DNA from: Diorhabda sublineata
Taxonomy: Eukaryota; Arthropoda; Insecta; Coleoptera; Chrysomelidae
Length of the DNA: 64,000 nucleotides
NCBI RefSeq assembly: GCF_026230105.1
Contig: NC_079476.1
Coordinates: 455,209-519,208 of the forward strand
Direction of reading: 5' to 3'
Shown: positions 13,011 to 24,699 of the stretch, in pieces
How the letters are laid out: each line of letters begins with the position of its first letter
How positions within the stretch are numbered: the first letter of the stretch is position 1
Position numbers and translations under genes: made by a program
The notes under the pieces: generated by a model
The model's database searches: none
The model's input: only the letters and a program-made list of their open reading frames with translations
What the model was told of the DNA's origin: nothing

Positions 13011-13985
13011 AATGAAACTGTATGTGTTTGTATTGTGGATTTATTCTAGGTTATTTATCTAGGAAATACAGATTACTTCGTTGCTTATTTATCTTTCCCG
13101 ATCTCCATCTATGCTTATAATTTACAACTAAGAAATTATCATCTTATAGATTATCACTTAAAACGTAGTTTATGGTAATTTGAGGCACGTCTCTGGGTCA
13201 CTGAATATCCCCAACGTAACCCAACGAAACTATAAGCATACCGCGTAACTTTGATCCTGGAATCGGATTAGAAAAAGAGGCAAAATTCACACATAAGACG
13301 ATTAGTTAGTTAGCTAGTAAATCCCGGGATTCGAGTAAAGAGTATTATCATTATATTATGATTATATTGGATTTAGTTGTGCCGTTTCGAAATAGCGGGG
13401 CAGTAATTCAGTGCATGGTCGCCTTTTATACAAGACAGACACATGAACAAAATTAAGTGAAAAAAAAAAAAAAATAGTCCTGTCGCTTTTAAATATTTGT
13501 TAGTGTACATAAAGTATATGTGAGTTGTGAGGTTCGACGTATTATGTTAATTTATTGGTAAATTATGAATCTACATTTGTTGTTTCATGAATATGTTGAG
13601 TTTTAAATGAATGAAGAAATGTGCGTTTTCGCTGAGGATGTATGTAAGTAAAACATAAACTATAGCAGGTACTTAACACTCAATTTTTCTAGTGTTTTTG
13701 TCACAAAACAATTTATTTTCAACTTAATTAGTTACCACCAATAGAATCATCTCAATCAATTACGATCTAATATTTATCTTTCGAAATTTTTAACCTTTCC
13801 ATTTTTTTCCTGGTCCACCAGGATGGGGGTTGAGGTATCGGGCCAACTCGTCGACGTCTGGAGGATCAGGATTTTCTATCGGAGTTTTTCCTCCTAGATA
13901 CATTTCCTTTTCTACGGCTAAGGATCTACATCTGCCCTACTATTGCTTTTATACTATCCCTAAAAAGTAGAGCCTGAACAAGGTA
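13011..13985. other. AT-rich sequence, nothing firmly recognised
   Basis: TTTCGAAATAGCGGGGCA at 13385 resembles TTTCGAAGTAGCGGGACA at 7050, suggesting two ends of one dispersed repeat. A GC-richer patch at 13810-14000 has no identifiable frame. Confidence 0.35.
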
Positions 13986-13989
13986 CTAT

Positions 13990-14560
13990 CAGCCGGAACC
14001 AGCTGAAACTTGGTGTTGTACACCCCGATGTCTATAAGAAAGACACAGTTAATCAACGAACGGCGTAGCGTCGATTTAATCGTTTTAATAGTGGAGACTT
14101 GACGCTTGAAGATCCTTCGTCCTCAGATCGTCTAGCTGCCTATCTAAAGATAACATACGAGTATTGTGCCAACTAAGAAAACACAAAAAGTTCGATACCC
14201 TTTTTATAATAAGAATCGTTAATCTCCTCAAAATAGTCATTAACTATCGACATCACTTCAACATTGCTAGAAAATCTTTAACCACCGAACCATTTTTTCT
14301 TATAAAGCAAACTCAATTTATTAATTTTGACCATTGCAATAACGGTTGCTATAGATGGAATAGCCTTCTTTGGTGCCCATCTTGCGTACAGCTTTCAATA
14401 TGCGATGTACCCCAATTTTTTAAATGTCTACAAGCCTCGCACTTTCAGTCGATCATCATCCCGAACTGCTTCGTGGTTTTTCTTCAACATTTCTGGAGTA
14501 ATCGCCTCATTTGCTATCCAATATTTTACTGTTAATAACTAAGTAGTAGGCTTACCCAGA
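13990..14560. mobile_element. rearranged mariner remnants on both strands
   Basis: On the + strand 14060-14150 reads FNSGDLTLEDPSSSDRLAAY, the mariner helix-turn-helix linker. From 14165 the - strand takes over with the tail region and KLYARWAPKKAIPS, then ITPEMLKKNHEAVRDDDRLK near 14480. Two pieces in opposite orientation are joined, each lacking the catalytic core. Confidence 0.62.
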
Positions 14561-15955
14561 CTAGAATCAAGTTAAGCTTTTATATTGATTCAGCTAATGC
14601 CTTTCAAATAAAAGTAATGTATGAAATAACGATGATTAATTTTTTTTTATGTTTACAAATTCATTAGAAACGTTCACTAAAGTCTTGTTGTGCGTCTTGT
14701 GGAATTGTGAAGGTTTAGGCTTTTTCCATCTAAGTCCAAATAATGGTTTACCCATGGTATCAGAGAACTTCATGGGGCTGGGTCAAAATCAAAGAATACT
14801 GTGGGTGACATTTCAAATTTTAACCCTCTCTTATTGTATGTTTATTTAATAAACAAAGCGAAAAATGCTAATCGACATTATATATGAGATAACTCGAGAA
14901 AGGCTGACCTATTTTCCTGGTGATTAAATTTCAAAAACCACTGAAGCCACTAATTATCAAACCAACAAATCCAAGTTTATAAACTCCTTGGATTTAGCTG
15001 ATTTACCACCATAGAATATACACCTGAAGGAAGGCTCGTTATTCGAAATCCAAACTAACTAAAACTATTTAATAGAACTGAGTAATATGTTTCATCAACG
15101 ATACTCAATTTAAATATGAGTTAGCTCTAGTTTCTGTGGTTCCAATGACCCCAACGCACAAGCCCCGTTGGTCTTGCCGATTAACAGTAACAAATTACAA
15201 GACCAGAATGTTTTCCATCTAAATCCACGTTTTTCTTACAGTCAGTTGTACATGACATGGTCACGAGGTGTATTCATTGTATTATTTCAGTTCTACTCAT
15301 TTTTAATATAACTAGCTCAAAGTGTAATATTTAATAAAATGTTAGACCGAGCTATTAAATTATAAACCCCAATACAAAACCACAGGGAGTAGTCAACTAG
15401 TCCTTTGTACTCGAAAGCAGCAATCTTATTGTTTGTTCTGCGCCACATGAATACTTATTGCCACTTGAAAACTCAAAATTACACGATTCCGTTTTTATAT
15501 GAGCACTTGTACACGTGCTCAAACCTCAAGTTAATAAACGAACAGAAAAATGAGCATACGATAGCTCTTGTGAAATCGCACTATTGGAAATTCATTCCTA
15601 TATTAAATCGAAATACACATTGCGTGGAGCTTGAGGAGGTGAATTAATAAACATTATCTCTTACGATCTCAATTTATTTTTACACTATACGCTACACTAA
15701 CTTATAATAATTCACTTATCACTTAACTAAGTTAACCCGAATTTTATAATTCCTCTAAATCCAGACAGGGCCGACTCTAGGGCGGAGACGAGTTTGTAGT
15801 AATAAGTATATTGAAGCGAATAAATCCATACATTAGTTAGTAACTTTTCAGAAATTGATAATTTCGTTAGTTTATGATTTTACCTATCAAATTCTACATA
15901 AACCTGATGGATAAATCTGTCTTAGTACTCATATATATAAAAAATATTATTCTTT
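14561..15955. other. AT-rich sequence, nothing recognised
   Basis: Frames at 14649-14849 and 15405-15647 have no motif. CAGGGCCGACTCTAGG at 15766 resembles a hAT-MITE end but has no partner. Confidence 0.45.
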
Positions 15956-15959
15956 ATGT

Positions 15960-16445
15960 GGTAAAAAAGTTATGAATTCTTTTTATGTACCATATAATGA
16001 TTCGTAATCGATTTTCTGCCTTTAAAAGAAGCCATATGTCAAGGATGATATTGGATATTGAGAACCGTCGTTTACCGTAATTACTCCAGAAATATTTAAT
16101 GGAATCCGTGTTACGAAGTAAATATTCCAACTGAACGAGAAATATTTTACACCAAATGTTGGACATAAAAAAGGTAAAAACCACGATTGACTAATGCTGA
16201 TCAAGAACTCTCTTGATCAGCCTAATCCAAGATGAAACTTGGCAACATAGTTATGTCCCAGAAACAAAAATACATTAGAAACAATGGACTTCATTCGAGG
16301 AATGTGTTCTTTGGTCAATGAAAGTTATACTTGATGCTTATTGATTATTTAGAAAACAAAAACGATAATTGGCCAATTTCTTGTTGATTTTTTGACACGT
16401 TTTTATGCTTGAGAATGACCGCATTTGTTGAAAATAGAAGACAGG
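15960..16445 (+). mobile_element. mariner transposase fragment, N-terminal and central part
   Basis: In broken frames the + strand reads LDIENRRLPVITPEIFNGIR at 16050-16110 and DETWQHSYVPETKIH at 16230-16275, the region of the first catalytic Asp. It appears to continue at 16850, with a LINE piece in between. Confidence 0.55.
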
Positions 16446-16830
16446 TGAGATAAAATAAGAAGAATCAAATATAGAGCAGGTCAAAAGCTTAAAATACCTT
16501 GGCATAGCTCTAAAGCAAGATGGAAGATTGGAATAAGAAATAAAAGAGAAAATTTGAGATTATTCAATGCAATTCAGACAGTTTCTAGCCAAAATACAGA
16601 GCTGATATTTCTAATAATAATAGAGAATAAATCAAGATACGACAAAATAGAAAATAACACAATTCAATACAAAATCGAAAAAAGACAATTAGTATGATTT
16701 GGACAGAAGATATATGAAACACGAACTTACAAAAAAGGAAAGGAATACCGAGGAGGAACTGGAGATATAAGATGAGAGGGGAAAATTAAGAAATAAGATA
16801 GCAGGAAAATTGATAGGAAAGAAAGAAAAC
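16446..16830 (+). mobile_element. LINE reverse transcriptase, post-catalytic fragment
   Basis: IEQVKSLKYLGIALKQDGRL at 16470-16530 is the block that follows the YADD box in RTE/R2-like insect LINEs. EIKEKI and YDKIENNTIQYKIEKRQLV follow. Several stops and frameshifts. Confidence 0.7.
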
Positions 16831-16849
16831 CGAGCTCATGTAAGAAGTC

Positions 16850-17005
16850 CTCAAGATTAATTAAGTAATTGTTGAAAAGAAAAGTTTTGTTTTAACATGA
16901 CAATGCGTTTGGCCTGATATGCAAAGTACGTGACTATTTCCTGAGACATCCTCCATATTCACCTGGTGCATCATTATAAAAGCGATTTTTCAGTGAAAAC
17001 ACAAA
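16850..17005 (+). mobile_element. mariner fragment, catalytic and tail part
   Basis: The + strand gives KRKVLF then HDNAFG and FLRHPPYSPGASL, the second and third catalytic motifs of a mariner transposase. Probably the same copy as 15960-16445, split by the LINE fragment. Confidence 0.55.
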
Positions 17006-17019
17006 TTATTTCGTTTATA

Positions 17020-17305
17020 CAAAACAGCGAACGGAACATATCTAGTTAAATTTTATAGTCTTAAAAAAAGCGTTTGACTCGATAAACCATAATGTGGAAA
17101 ATTTTAAAAGTATACGGGACGAAAGCCAAAAATCAGAATCGAAAAAGGAGTAAGACAAGGATGTGTCCTGCCCCCAATCCTCTTAAACATTATAATAAAA
17201 AGGATAATAAGAAAAAAGTTGAGGAATTGACTGGAACCTATTACTACTCCAGGTGGTTCTTGAATTCGGGGTTAATATAGTTAATATACGAAGATGGTCT
17301 CCAGA
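17020..17305 (+). mobile_element. LINE reverse transcriptase, palm fragment
   Basis: KKAFDSINHNV near 17065 (first catalytic Asp motif), WKILKVYG near 17095 and RIEKGVRQGCVLPPILLNII near 17137-17196 are motifs of the fingers and palm. The reading ends just where YADD is expected (GVNIVNIR near 17270). It belongs before the 16446 fragment in element order but lies after it here. Confidence 0.75.
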
Positions 17306-17309
17306 AGTT

Positions 17310-17480
17310 GAAAAATATTTGACTACCGAGTCATTTTGTCAAATGTGGGAGCAGAAAATAATCCAAGGGGACTAAATCTGGTGAATAGAATGCATGATAT
17401 AGAAATTCATTCATTCATTGATTGATTTTGGTCATTGCAATAAAGGATATTAGAACCGGTGTATTGTCTTGATGAAACGA
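17310..17480 (-). mobile_element. mariner fragment
   Basis: The - strand carries an echo of FIQDNTPV, then AMTKIN and ISCILFTRFSPLG, the region around the second and third catalytic motifs. It resembles the matching region at 41930-42010. Confidence 0.45.
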
Positions 17481-17499
17481 TGAAAATGAATGAAAAAAA

Positions 17500-18020
17500 T
17501 CGAAGAGGTGCGAGAAGAGGGGAAAATAGTGACTAAATGGCAATGTTTGAGAATGGAATCGAACGAATGAAAAATGAAGTCACCTTTGCCCCAACAGGAC
17601 AAGAATTTTATTGATATTGGATAAAAAAAATATCTGTAGGATAAAATAAATATAAGGTTCTGGAATGTGAGGAGCAGGAGCTCATTGGTCGTCAGAATCC
17701 TGAAGATACCATCGACTGCCATAGTGAGGAATGAGGATATTCTCAGGCGTATCAATAAAGACCGTGAACTCTTTAACATCGCGAAGAAACGAAAGATTGC
17801 GTATCTTGGCCATATAAAGCGAAGCCATAAATATCAATTCCTTCAGCTGATACTCGAGGGCAAGGTTGAAGGTAAGAGAGGATTGGGACGGAAGAGGATG
17901 TCATGGTTGCGGAACGTGAGGCAGTGGACGGGTATACAAGATATTCAGACATTGATCCATATCGCTAGGGATAGACAAGCCATGAAAAAAGTGGTTGCAT
18001 GTGGGTAAGCATTAAAAGAA
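17500..18020 (+). mobile_element. LINE C-terminal region and 3' end
   Basis: RNEDILRRINKDRELFNIAK and KRKIAYLGHIKRSHKYQFLQ, then LILEGKVEGKRGLGRKRMSW, form the conserved end of RTE/R2-like insect LINEs (a YLGH-type motif and a GRKR-SWL block). The frame stops at 18006-18008. AAAAGAAGAAGA after it looks like the short A/G-rich tail of such elements. Confidence 0.82.
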
Positions 18021-18024
18021 GAAG

Positions 18025-18645
18025 ATTGGTTGTTGCTAATTGCTGGTACGTTTTGTACAAACATTGCTAATCGCGGGTAGATTTTGTCTCCCTGGAAATA
18101 CTATGCGCACTATTGCCAATAGAAGGTAGGATTTGCTAATCAGCTGTATGTTTTATCTAAGTATGTGCACGTTCATTCATGAACTTGCTCATAGAAAACG
18201 AAAGATATGATAAAAGGAATAATACAGGCTTTATTCTTTTATTACTTATACAAAACATTTTAAATTTTAAAAAGCGAGATTTCTTTTCCTTTTTGCCAGT
18301 TGCTAGTCGACTGCAGATCGACGCTTACTGCCTCTAGTTACACCTGTGGTTTCCTTCTGGAGATGAACGTCGGATGAACTCTTATTGAAGCACCAGCTTG
18401 ATTGCGTAAGTTAAAGGTACTACCGAGCGTACAAAACAATGTATCCCAACAATTTTTTTTTAGTTTATGTTCAAACGCATTATCATTTTTGCTTTATGGG
18501 ACTGACAGTGTTCCAGTATTTTCATTTACAGCATCATAATTTAAACTTATTTCATTTAAATCTGGATTAATTGAGCAGCTGATGGACTTCCTAGCTTCAG
18601 TTTCAATGTTTCTACAAAACGTACCAGCGATTAGCAACAACCAAT
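18025..18645. mobile_element. 621-bp non-autonomous DNA element with 33-bp inverted repeats
   Basis: ATTGGTTGTTGCTAATTGCT at 18025 and the reverse complement of 18613-18645 agree over 33 bp with one mismatch. Further copies of the subterminal word TTGCTAATnG lie inside the left end (18064, 18136) and the right end (18670, outside the boundary), often followed by GGTA and TTTTGT. No clear target duplication and no coding frame. Confidence 0.68.
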
Positions 18646-19775
18646 GAGAAACCTTAATTTATAGCTTATTGCTAATCAATAATAGATTCTGCCTAAATGC
18701 AGACCTAATAGACTTTTAGTATCAGGTTTTATAGCGATAAACGAGTTGCAAAATTTAGCAGCGGATTTCGAAGCCATCCCTGACAGAATTTATGAGTTGA
18801 GAATAATAGGTAAGTTTAGAAAACCAACTCTATTGAATGTATCGACATGGTTCTATAAAAACAGCTTTGCTCAAAATGATTATTATTGATTTATAAATCA
18901 ATAATTATTGATTTTGAGTACACCTCAATTTCTGTAATGGTGCTTCTAATAATCCATAGTTTTTCTACAACATCGTGTATATAATTCCTCAATTATGCAT
19001 ATATTGATTTTATAGATATTTCAAGAAAATCAAAGTTAAATGTGGAATATGACTAAGTCTCCGAGTGTATTGAAAAAAGATTTTTCTCTGTACTTTATTT
19101 TTCAACAAAATTGAGACCCTAATCTCTTTATTATTAATTTTTTCTCGTATTTATCGATAACTTCATTAAATACATTCATACAGTACACTATTTGGATAGT
19201 AATCGGTTGGCTAATTAGACTGTTTAGAATGTTTTTAAACCCAGATTGGTTTGATTAGATATAAACAAGGCACGATATGCGACAATCCCTTCAGCTGCAA
19301 CCATTGACTGATTCCAAAAAGTTTCTTTGAGATGTTATCGGTGTCGAAGAAATCGTGTACATCTCGAAAAGGGTCTCGCAAGTTTACATCAATTTTCTGG
19401 TGGTTTGCACACTCGGACGCAACCGCCCGGAAATTTTACTTTACCAAAAACGGTCTAACAATGCACCGACAATAGTCGACAATTTCCAAAGGCGGCTACA
19501 CAATATGAAATCGTTAAAAGTACATTTCTCGTTAATATTCTTCGGTTTAACAAACCGTATATTGATTTTAGTGGACGTAGAAGTGAAAAAAAGCAATTTC
19601 TAGTACTATTGAATGATCCGTAATAATTTTTATTAAAACTACAGAATGATCGGTTTATTTTCTAATTATGGTGCACTTTTCAAACTTGTTTTTCTTACAC
19701 AGAAGACAGTCAATTTGCAATACTCTAGAATCTTGACTTATTTTAAAACATTTAAGAACGCAAAAAAGGATACGT
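18646..19775. other. AT-rich sequence, nothing recognised
   Basis: A short hairpin built on ATTATTGATTTATAAATCAA lies at about 18882. The frame 19355-19603 has no motif. TTCAGCTGCAACCATTGA at 19290 echoes a word shared by 21222 and 60305. Confidence 0.45.
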
Positions 19776-19778
19776 CTA

Positions 19779-20088
19779 CGAGGTCTGGCTATTAAATAAC
19801 GAGACTGGTTACGAAAAAAGGTTTGATTATAATATACTCCCCTTCCCTCGCCACATACATTCCGATACGAAAAGGACCCGATTTGAGTCGATGGGAAGCG
19901 GTAAAGCAAAAAACGGCAGAACTCCTGAAGACCCTCACCAAAGAAGACTTCCAGCACTGTTTGGATCAATGGAAAAAACGTATGGAAAGACGTGTGGTGA
20001 CGGGAGGGGAGTATATTGAAGGGGAGCATTCGAATGTAAAATATTTTTTATAATAAAATCATTTTTGTTATTTAATTGCCAGACCTCG
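19779..20088 (+). mobile_element. 310-bp internally deleted mariner (MITE)
   Basis: Terminal inverted repeats CGAGGTCTGGCTATTAAATA (left) and its complement at 20060-20088 match almost base for base. TA precedes the left end; TT follows the right, so the TA target site has mutated. Inside, the frame reads ELLKTLTKEDFQHCLDQWKK then RMERRVVTGGEYIEGEH, the transposase tail only. The catalytic region is deleted. Confidence 0.82.
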
Positions 20089-21845
20089 TTTGATAAACAA
20101 ATTTAATAGTATCCCTACAGAATTCTTTTAATATGTGGTGCATGCGCTAATATTTCCAACCGCCAAATTATTATTTCCAAATCATTAGAATGATTTGGTA
20201 GTTTGGTTTACGGCAGTTACTTAACCTTACTTCTTAAAATTACATTTAATTATTTATTATTTATTCTGAGGCTGACAGAATATTCCCCGTGTGGGAATAT
20301 TATCACCATACTACATTAATTTACTCTGTTCATATTCATATTTTTTATTTTTTCATTAATTTGCATTCATTGAATCAAAAATCGTAAAAAAAAGCGCAGT
20401 AACGTGTCATTTTTTAACGCAATTATAAAATTATTTTATCAAAATAACAGGCGTTGAACGCTTTCCTTCTCGTGGCGATTCGTTTCTCCGATAAACTTTT
20501 TTTCCTCATATTCGTTCAGAAAAATCCGTTGTGTGTCTAATTAAAAGGATTATTAGTGATGTTGATTCGCCCTAAGAAATCCAAGGAACAATATTTGAAG
20601 CCTTTTATTGAATAATGTACTGAAAAAGGCATAAACAGCTTCACAGAAAGAGTGTTAATAATAGCTTACTTTGAAACTAAATCCAAAATTTGAAAGTCTT
20701 CAATATTTTGGTCGACTTATTCAAAACAAAACATAGTTTTTAATCAATTATATATTTTCCATTTTGTTCAATAAAGCTTCATGATTCCGCGCAAGTTCAT
20801 TTAATGTTTAACTAGTTTTTTGGACATTACAAACAATTTCAACGTAAACACAATGCACGTTAATACTCATAACAACGAATTTATCAGTTGATTATTAAAA
20901 ATTAATAGTTCCAATATGACCAACTTTCCTTTATATTTCTATACCTATATGTTCATATTATACTTTAACTTTGTTATTTAAATCATTCGCGAAGAAAAAT
21001 ATTTACGCCAGAAAGTTCATTTTTTACAGTGTTTGTAACATGCCATTCGACTTTTTACGTTTTTCTTCAAACATTTTGAATTTTTGATTCAATAAAACCT
21101 CGGAATGTATTCGAAATCGTCCTCTACGTATCTACACACCAGTTCTTAAATTTGTGGTGGAGTTGGGCGTCTTAAACAAACCTAAAGTATCCAACCGGTG
21201 CATAACAACTGGGAATTCAGTTGAGGGCTGCAACCATCCCTGATGAGTTGTTTTCAATTTATAACTGCTTTTGATGGTTGTGCTCTTTTCGATACGCAGT
21301 TAATTGAACCAATCGCGGGTGTTTTAGGGGTCAGGTTATATTCTTGCAGTATTCGTATATGTATGTCCATTGAATTCGTACTTACCTTGTTGTACTAGAA
21401 CGGTATTAAGGTGACGATTTCTTAATATTGTTGACACAATAAGAATTTAGTCTTCTTTGAAACGCTGCGCCAGTTACGCTGATTAAGTCCATTTTCTTTT
21501 ATAATCACCATATAAATACGTCTCATTTCTTTACCGATTGCTAAGCATATAAACGATAAGCCATGCTGATAAATTTATGCTCATAGTAAAGCATATCAAA
21601 TTGTCTTTCGAACAGCATATTTATTTTTTTGATCTGATGAATAATTTCAATAAAAAATAGTCTACAGTGGACTTCGTCGTCGAAATCCATTGTTTATCAA
21701 TTAATGAGTGGAAAATATAAAACAGAAAAAAGAACACGAATAAGAAATCAAAATATATTTCATTATAACTTTTTTTAATAAAACATTTTTCGACTCGTAT
21801 TTGCAATAAAGTTTATCACGCACGATTGATTTTACAAAAGGATTT
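20089..21845. other. AT-rich sequence, nothing recognised
   Basis: No coding motif. CTGGGAATTCAGTTGAGGGC then TGCAACCATC at 21209-21238 recurs, slightly changed, at 60292-60321, marking a dispersed repeat. Confidence 0.45.
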
Positions 21846-22199
21846 TTAAACATCTGCAACGGTCTCATGAATAGCATCTCCGTGGCTGACGAACTGACGA
21901 TATAAAAGGCCATAAGCGAGGGAGGAAGTAGGTATATTTGTATTTTGAGCAATATTCGATGAGATGTTCCAACGGATATTGGTTTCGAAGTTTACATCCT
22001 CTTTAATGAGCCTTATATTGGAAACTCGCTCGGCTGTAAATAACGCTGCTTGATTCTTGATTCGTTTAAATAAAAAGCTCTTAAAGTTGCCGACACGACT
22101 AAGAGGCATCTTAACTTTTTTTCTAATGTTCGCAATTTTTCCTTTTACCTGTTTAGGATTGCCAACTGGTAATTGATAAGAGTACGGACGATTTAACAT
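21846..22199 (-). other. unidentified 117-codon frame
   Basis: An uninterrupted ATG-started frame, basic in its first half (KQVKGKIANIRKKVKMPLSR). It matches no family I recognise, has no signal peptide or membrane segment, and no splice context was identified. It could be chance in AT-rich DNA or the remnant of an element. Confidence 0.25.
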
Positions 22200-22562
22200 T
22201 CGAAAGATGAGATGGCACTCAATAAATTAGAGTTCACAATATTATCACAGCGAATTCTCCATAGTTCAAATATTTTTCTCTCTCTTTTTTTTCTATTATA
22301 TATAAGAACTTGACTTTTTAAACTTTGGTACGGTAAAATTACTTTATTCAATTTGATTATTATAAAGTTTAATTTTACAACAAAAAAGGACACACAGATT
22401 TATGATTGAGAAACCAAATTGATATAGCTTTGTTCATTAACTGTATTTTTAATTCCATTTCAATCTACAGTAGGTTGTGGTACAAAGAAAATATAGTAAC
22501 TAGTGAGTTTATTTATCAAAAACTCGTTACTGTCTGCTAAGTATTCAATTGTTTTATTTAGT

Positions 22563-23250
22563 TCATGGTTCATCTTTATTTTCCATTTTTTCTGTAGCTA
22601 CCTTCAAAATTGTATCGGGAACAACAGCTGGTTCAATTTTTATTTCTGTCCTCTTAATTGTTTTCTCAATTTTTTCAATTGTTGTAATTATCTTGGTACG
22701 ACTATTTTGTCTTTTCTGTTTCACTTCATTAGTTTCGTCTTGTATATCTTTAATAGCGTTAGCGGTTAGTATAATTTTAGGCTTGTCTTTTTTGATAGAA
22801 TCTTTCATTTCAATAAAAAGTTCCTCTTTAAAAACTGGCTCAGATTTTGATGTTAGATATTTTCTACTGGTATAACGTCGTGATATTTGTCAATTTCTTC
22901 TTTGAGAAAAGCGGTAGAATCAATCATATCTTTGATAACAGTATCTGAAAAAGCAGGTTTCTTTTCGTCAGCTTTGCTTATAATCTATAATCCCAAGAAT
23001 TTTTTATCATCGTTAGATTTACTTCTAGTTCTCTTAATTTTAGTAGATTTTGATTAATCTTTTTGTACAGGATTTCCTCAGATGTTTCTTTATCTTGTTT
23101 TTCGATTACTTCTATCATCATCAGAATCGTCGATAGAAATTTTTCCAAATATACCAAAGAGTTCACCATTTGACTATCAGTTATCTTATTATTAATTTCT
23201 TTACCTTCTAGTTCTTCAGATGGAATAGAAAGTGGTTCGAATATATTCAT
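22563..23250 (-). pseudogene. decayed coding region of a charged, coiled-coil-like protein
   Basis: Two long - strand frames, 23250-22978 (90 codons) and 22808-22563 (81 codons), are linked by a further open stretch with one stop and a frame change (KADEKKPAFSDTVIKDMIDS, then KEEIDKYHDVIPVENI). The product is rich in Lys, Glu and Ile with helix-forming runs (KQKRQNSRTKIITTIEKIEK). Family unknown; it may be one exon of a large structural protein or the gag-like part of an element. It resembles the block at 26761-27160 in composition. Confidence 0.35.
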
Positions 23251-23689
23251 GAGAGTTGTAACCTCTTGAGAATGTCTCTATTAATTCCATCATTAATTCC
23301 TTCCATATTTTCCTATCTTCAGCTTGGTTTGACGTAAAGAGGTTGTCGTGTGACTCTAGTTTATCTCATAGACAATTGGCCTCTATTTTTTCTCTTTGTA
23401 TCTCTCATGCTCAGTTCAATCTAGAGAGGAACATTCGTAAACAGGAGATCCTACCTCAACAAACACCTGAAGATGCTACACCTAGCAGATAGTGCAGCCT
23501 GAGGAGTTTGTTCTTTGGAGTACGAAACCTCTATCCACATTCTTTCGAAATATGAGGAATTCAACATTTTAGAGTTTTTAAAAGGAGTGGGATTGATCTA
23601 TCAGTTGACCCCAAATCAATACATACTTCTTCTATCACCTCGTTTTCTAGCTACGTGACCAAAATATTGGAAAACTTCTCTTCATGCTT

Positions 23690-23885
23690 GTTGAATGTTT
23701 GATGTCATCCATCAGCATTTTCTGGACCCATCTTGCATATTCCAAGCGGTCTCCATAATCTCGCTGAAATCCCGAACCGTCACCCTTCGATCTTTCAGCA
23801 TTTCTTTCTCAACTACTTCGTCCGAAAACGATAGCCGGGCACAACGTTGTTCATCATGGACATCTTTGAATTATTAAGCCTTCAA
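23690..23885 (-). mobile_element. mariner N-terminal fragment
   Basis: The - strand reads VVEKEMLKDRRVTVRDFSEI then METAWNMQDGS, the second helix-turn-helix of a mariner transposase (usually DRRLTVRxI). Only this domain is present. Confidence 0.6.
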
Positions 23886-23889
23886 CTTT

Positions 23890-24590
23890 CATAACTACCA
23901 AGACAAGAATGAACGTTAAATATAGCTTGTTGGGGTGGGAACTGGAAAAAATGGAGCCAAGGAACACACCAAAATCAACCATAGAAGATAGGAAAAGGGA
24001 CGAGTGGAGAAGCATTTAAAAAGTTATAAATATTAGAGAAGAGGTATCAAAACTGAAATGGTAATTCACATCATCAAAAGGGCGGAAGAAAATAATTATA
24101 AATAGAGACCCTGAGAATACAAAAAAGCAGAGAAAAACGACAAATAAGATTAGATTATAATAAGATACGAAAATGAAGGAAAATAAGGAAGATTATATTG
24201 AAAGATGTAGCCATCGAGGATAATGAACATTATATATATATAGACTCAGTATCAGATTTCATCTGCTTCATTTGGGTTTTTGTTTGGTTTGAAACATATC
24301 CTAGTTTATTGTTTGTTGTGAGTCATTCAATTAACTTTTAACATTAAAATTGGAAAAGAACTACCAAAAATAAGAAAAAATTTATCCTTTTTATAGTTAC
24401 GGTAGTTACTAACAATGTTGTGCTTCAAAAATGGCGTTTATGTTTTGTAAGTTGAATTAAAATGTGTGTGATTGATTGCATCATATTAAACTTTAATTGC
24501 ATTATATTTGTTTGTACATAAAGAATAAATAGAAAAATAATGAATCCAATTGGGGATATTAGTCAGAAATTATATTTTTATTTAATGTTA
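23890..24590. other. AT-rich sequence, no gene recognised
   Basis: A charged + strand reading (PKSTIEDRKRDEWRSI) at 23960-24020 hints at old element coding DNA but could not be identified. Confidence 0.3.
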
Positions 24591-24593
24591 CAG

Positions 24594-24631
24594 GGACCAA
24601 AGTAGATGTGGCCAAACAGCCTGACATCCGG
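24594..24631 (+). other. candidate far-upstream otd exon (38 nt micro-exon)
   Basis: A 38-nt segment has a good acceptor on its left (T-rich tract, TTACAG) and a perfect GTAAGT donor on its right. It contains ATG TGG CCA AAC, which reads MWPNSLTS and then a split Gly codon. Spliced to the acceptor at 40592 it would be exactly in frame with otd and would extend the amino terminus by 31 residues. The other two frames have stops. Splice signals and phase agreement can arise by chance and the implied intron is 16 kb, so this is a hypothesis. Confidence 0.25.
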
Positions 24632-24699
24632 GTAAGTAACAACAGAAATAATCAACTCGCTTTGTAACAATAATTTTCCACGTTCTACACACTTCTTCT

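Noticed and set aside
15766..15780. Another hAT MITE (CAGGGCCGACTCTAGG)
   Set aside because: No matching right end and no 8-bp duplication found.
22503..22875. Hydrophobic + strand frames that look like a membrane protein
   Set aside because: They are the antisense of the Lys/Ile-rich coding remnant on the - strand; antisense of AT-rich charged codons yields Phe/Ser/Leu-rich frames.
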